Both the position numbers and the translations under genes were made by a program. From Williamsia herbipolensis (GTDB taxonomy: Bacteria > Actinomycetota > Actinomycetes > Mycobacteriales > Mycobacteriaceae), in the NCBI RefSeq assembly GCF_000964005.1, contig NZ_JXYP01000014.1:248001-312000 (forward strand): a stretch of 64,000 nt of DNA. Direction: 5' to 3'. The notes beneath the pieces were generated by a model, which was not told the DNA's origin, made no database searches, and saw only the letters and a list, made by a program, of their open reading frames with translations. Numbering within the stretch: the first letter of the stretch is position 1; each line of letters begins with the position of its first letter. Of the stretch, positions 63,985 to 64,000 are shown in pieces.

Positions 63985-64000
63985 CGCCGCGCTACCCGGT

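Overview
The window is about 64 kb of very GC-rich, densely coded actinobacterial chromosome. Gene content and order match the Mycobacteriales: orthologues of the M. tuberculosis Rv3314c-Rv3275c block appear in broadly conserved order (deoA, add, Rv3311, upp, pmmB, PNP, Rv3304, lpdA, nei/lhr, accA3, Rv3284/sufE-like, sseA, maf, accE5, accD5, birA, Rv3278c PH protein, gtrA, purK, purE). A Gordonia/Williamsia-like organism is my best guess from this gene content. No genome comparison was run.

Layout. (1) 1-17 kb: nucleoside and purine salvage (thymidine phosphorylase, adenosine deaminase, uracil phosphoribosyltransferase, purine nucleoside phosphorylase, a phosphohexomutase), a cell-wall NlpC/P60 peptidase coupled to an EspC-like small protein, and housekeeping enzymes (crotonase, M20 amidohydrolase, GGCT-like protein, LpdA, aminotransferase, two SDRs, a PPOX-fold protein). 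(2) 16.5-22.2 kb: a nei-lhr DNA repair pair. (3) 22.3-24.1 kb: a cobalamin riboswitch followed by cbtB-cbtA (predicted cobalt uptake) and a degenerate histidine-phosphatase-like gene. (4) 24.2-28.9 kb: an acyl-CoA dehydrogenase, an Ag85-like secreted esterase/acyltransferase and accA3.

(5) 29.0-54.3 kb: the accessory core. It holds ten stand-alone acyltransferases with an HxxxD catalytic motif. Seven are PapA-like; I label them alpha, beta and gamma by similarity. Three are WS/DGAT-like, labelled delta. With them are three glycosyltransferases (one GT2, two GPL-type GT1), two complete DrrA/DrrB-type ABC exporters and one secreted Ag85-like protein. There is no PKS, NRPS adenylation/carrier domain, FadD or MmpL in the locus. 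Most of the genes fall into two paralogous sets, each with an alpha-beta-gamma trio, a GT1, at least one delta enzyme and a DrrAB pair. I infer a locus for making and exporting one or two polyacylated glycolipids from acyl-CoA. It lies inside the otherwise conserved acyl-CoA carboxylase neighbourhood: accA3-[alpha1]-sufE-sseA on one side and maf-accE5-accD5 on the other.

(6) 54.4-64 kb: conserved block with maf, accE5 (carrying a coding 30-bp tandem repeat), accD5, birA (which biotinylates AccA3), two membrane proteins, a two-component system, a GtrA-like flippase and purK-purE (de novo purine synthesis). I saw no tRNA, rRNA, insertion sequence or CRISPR.
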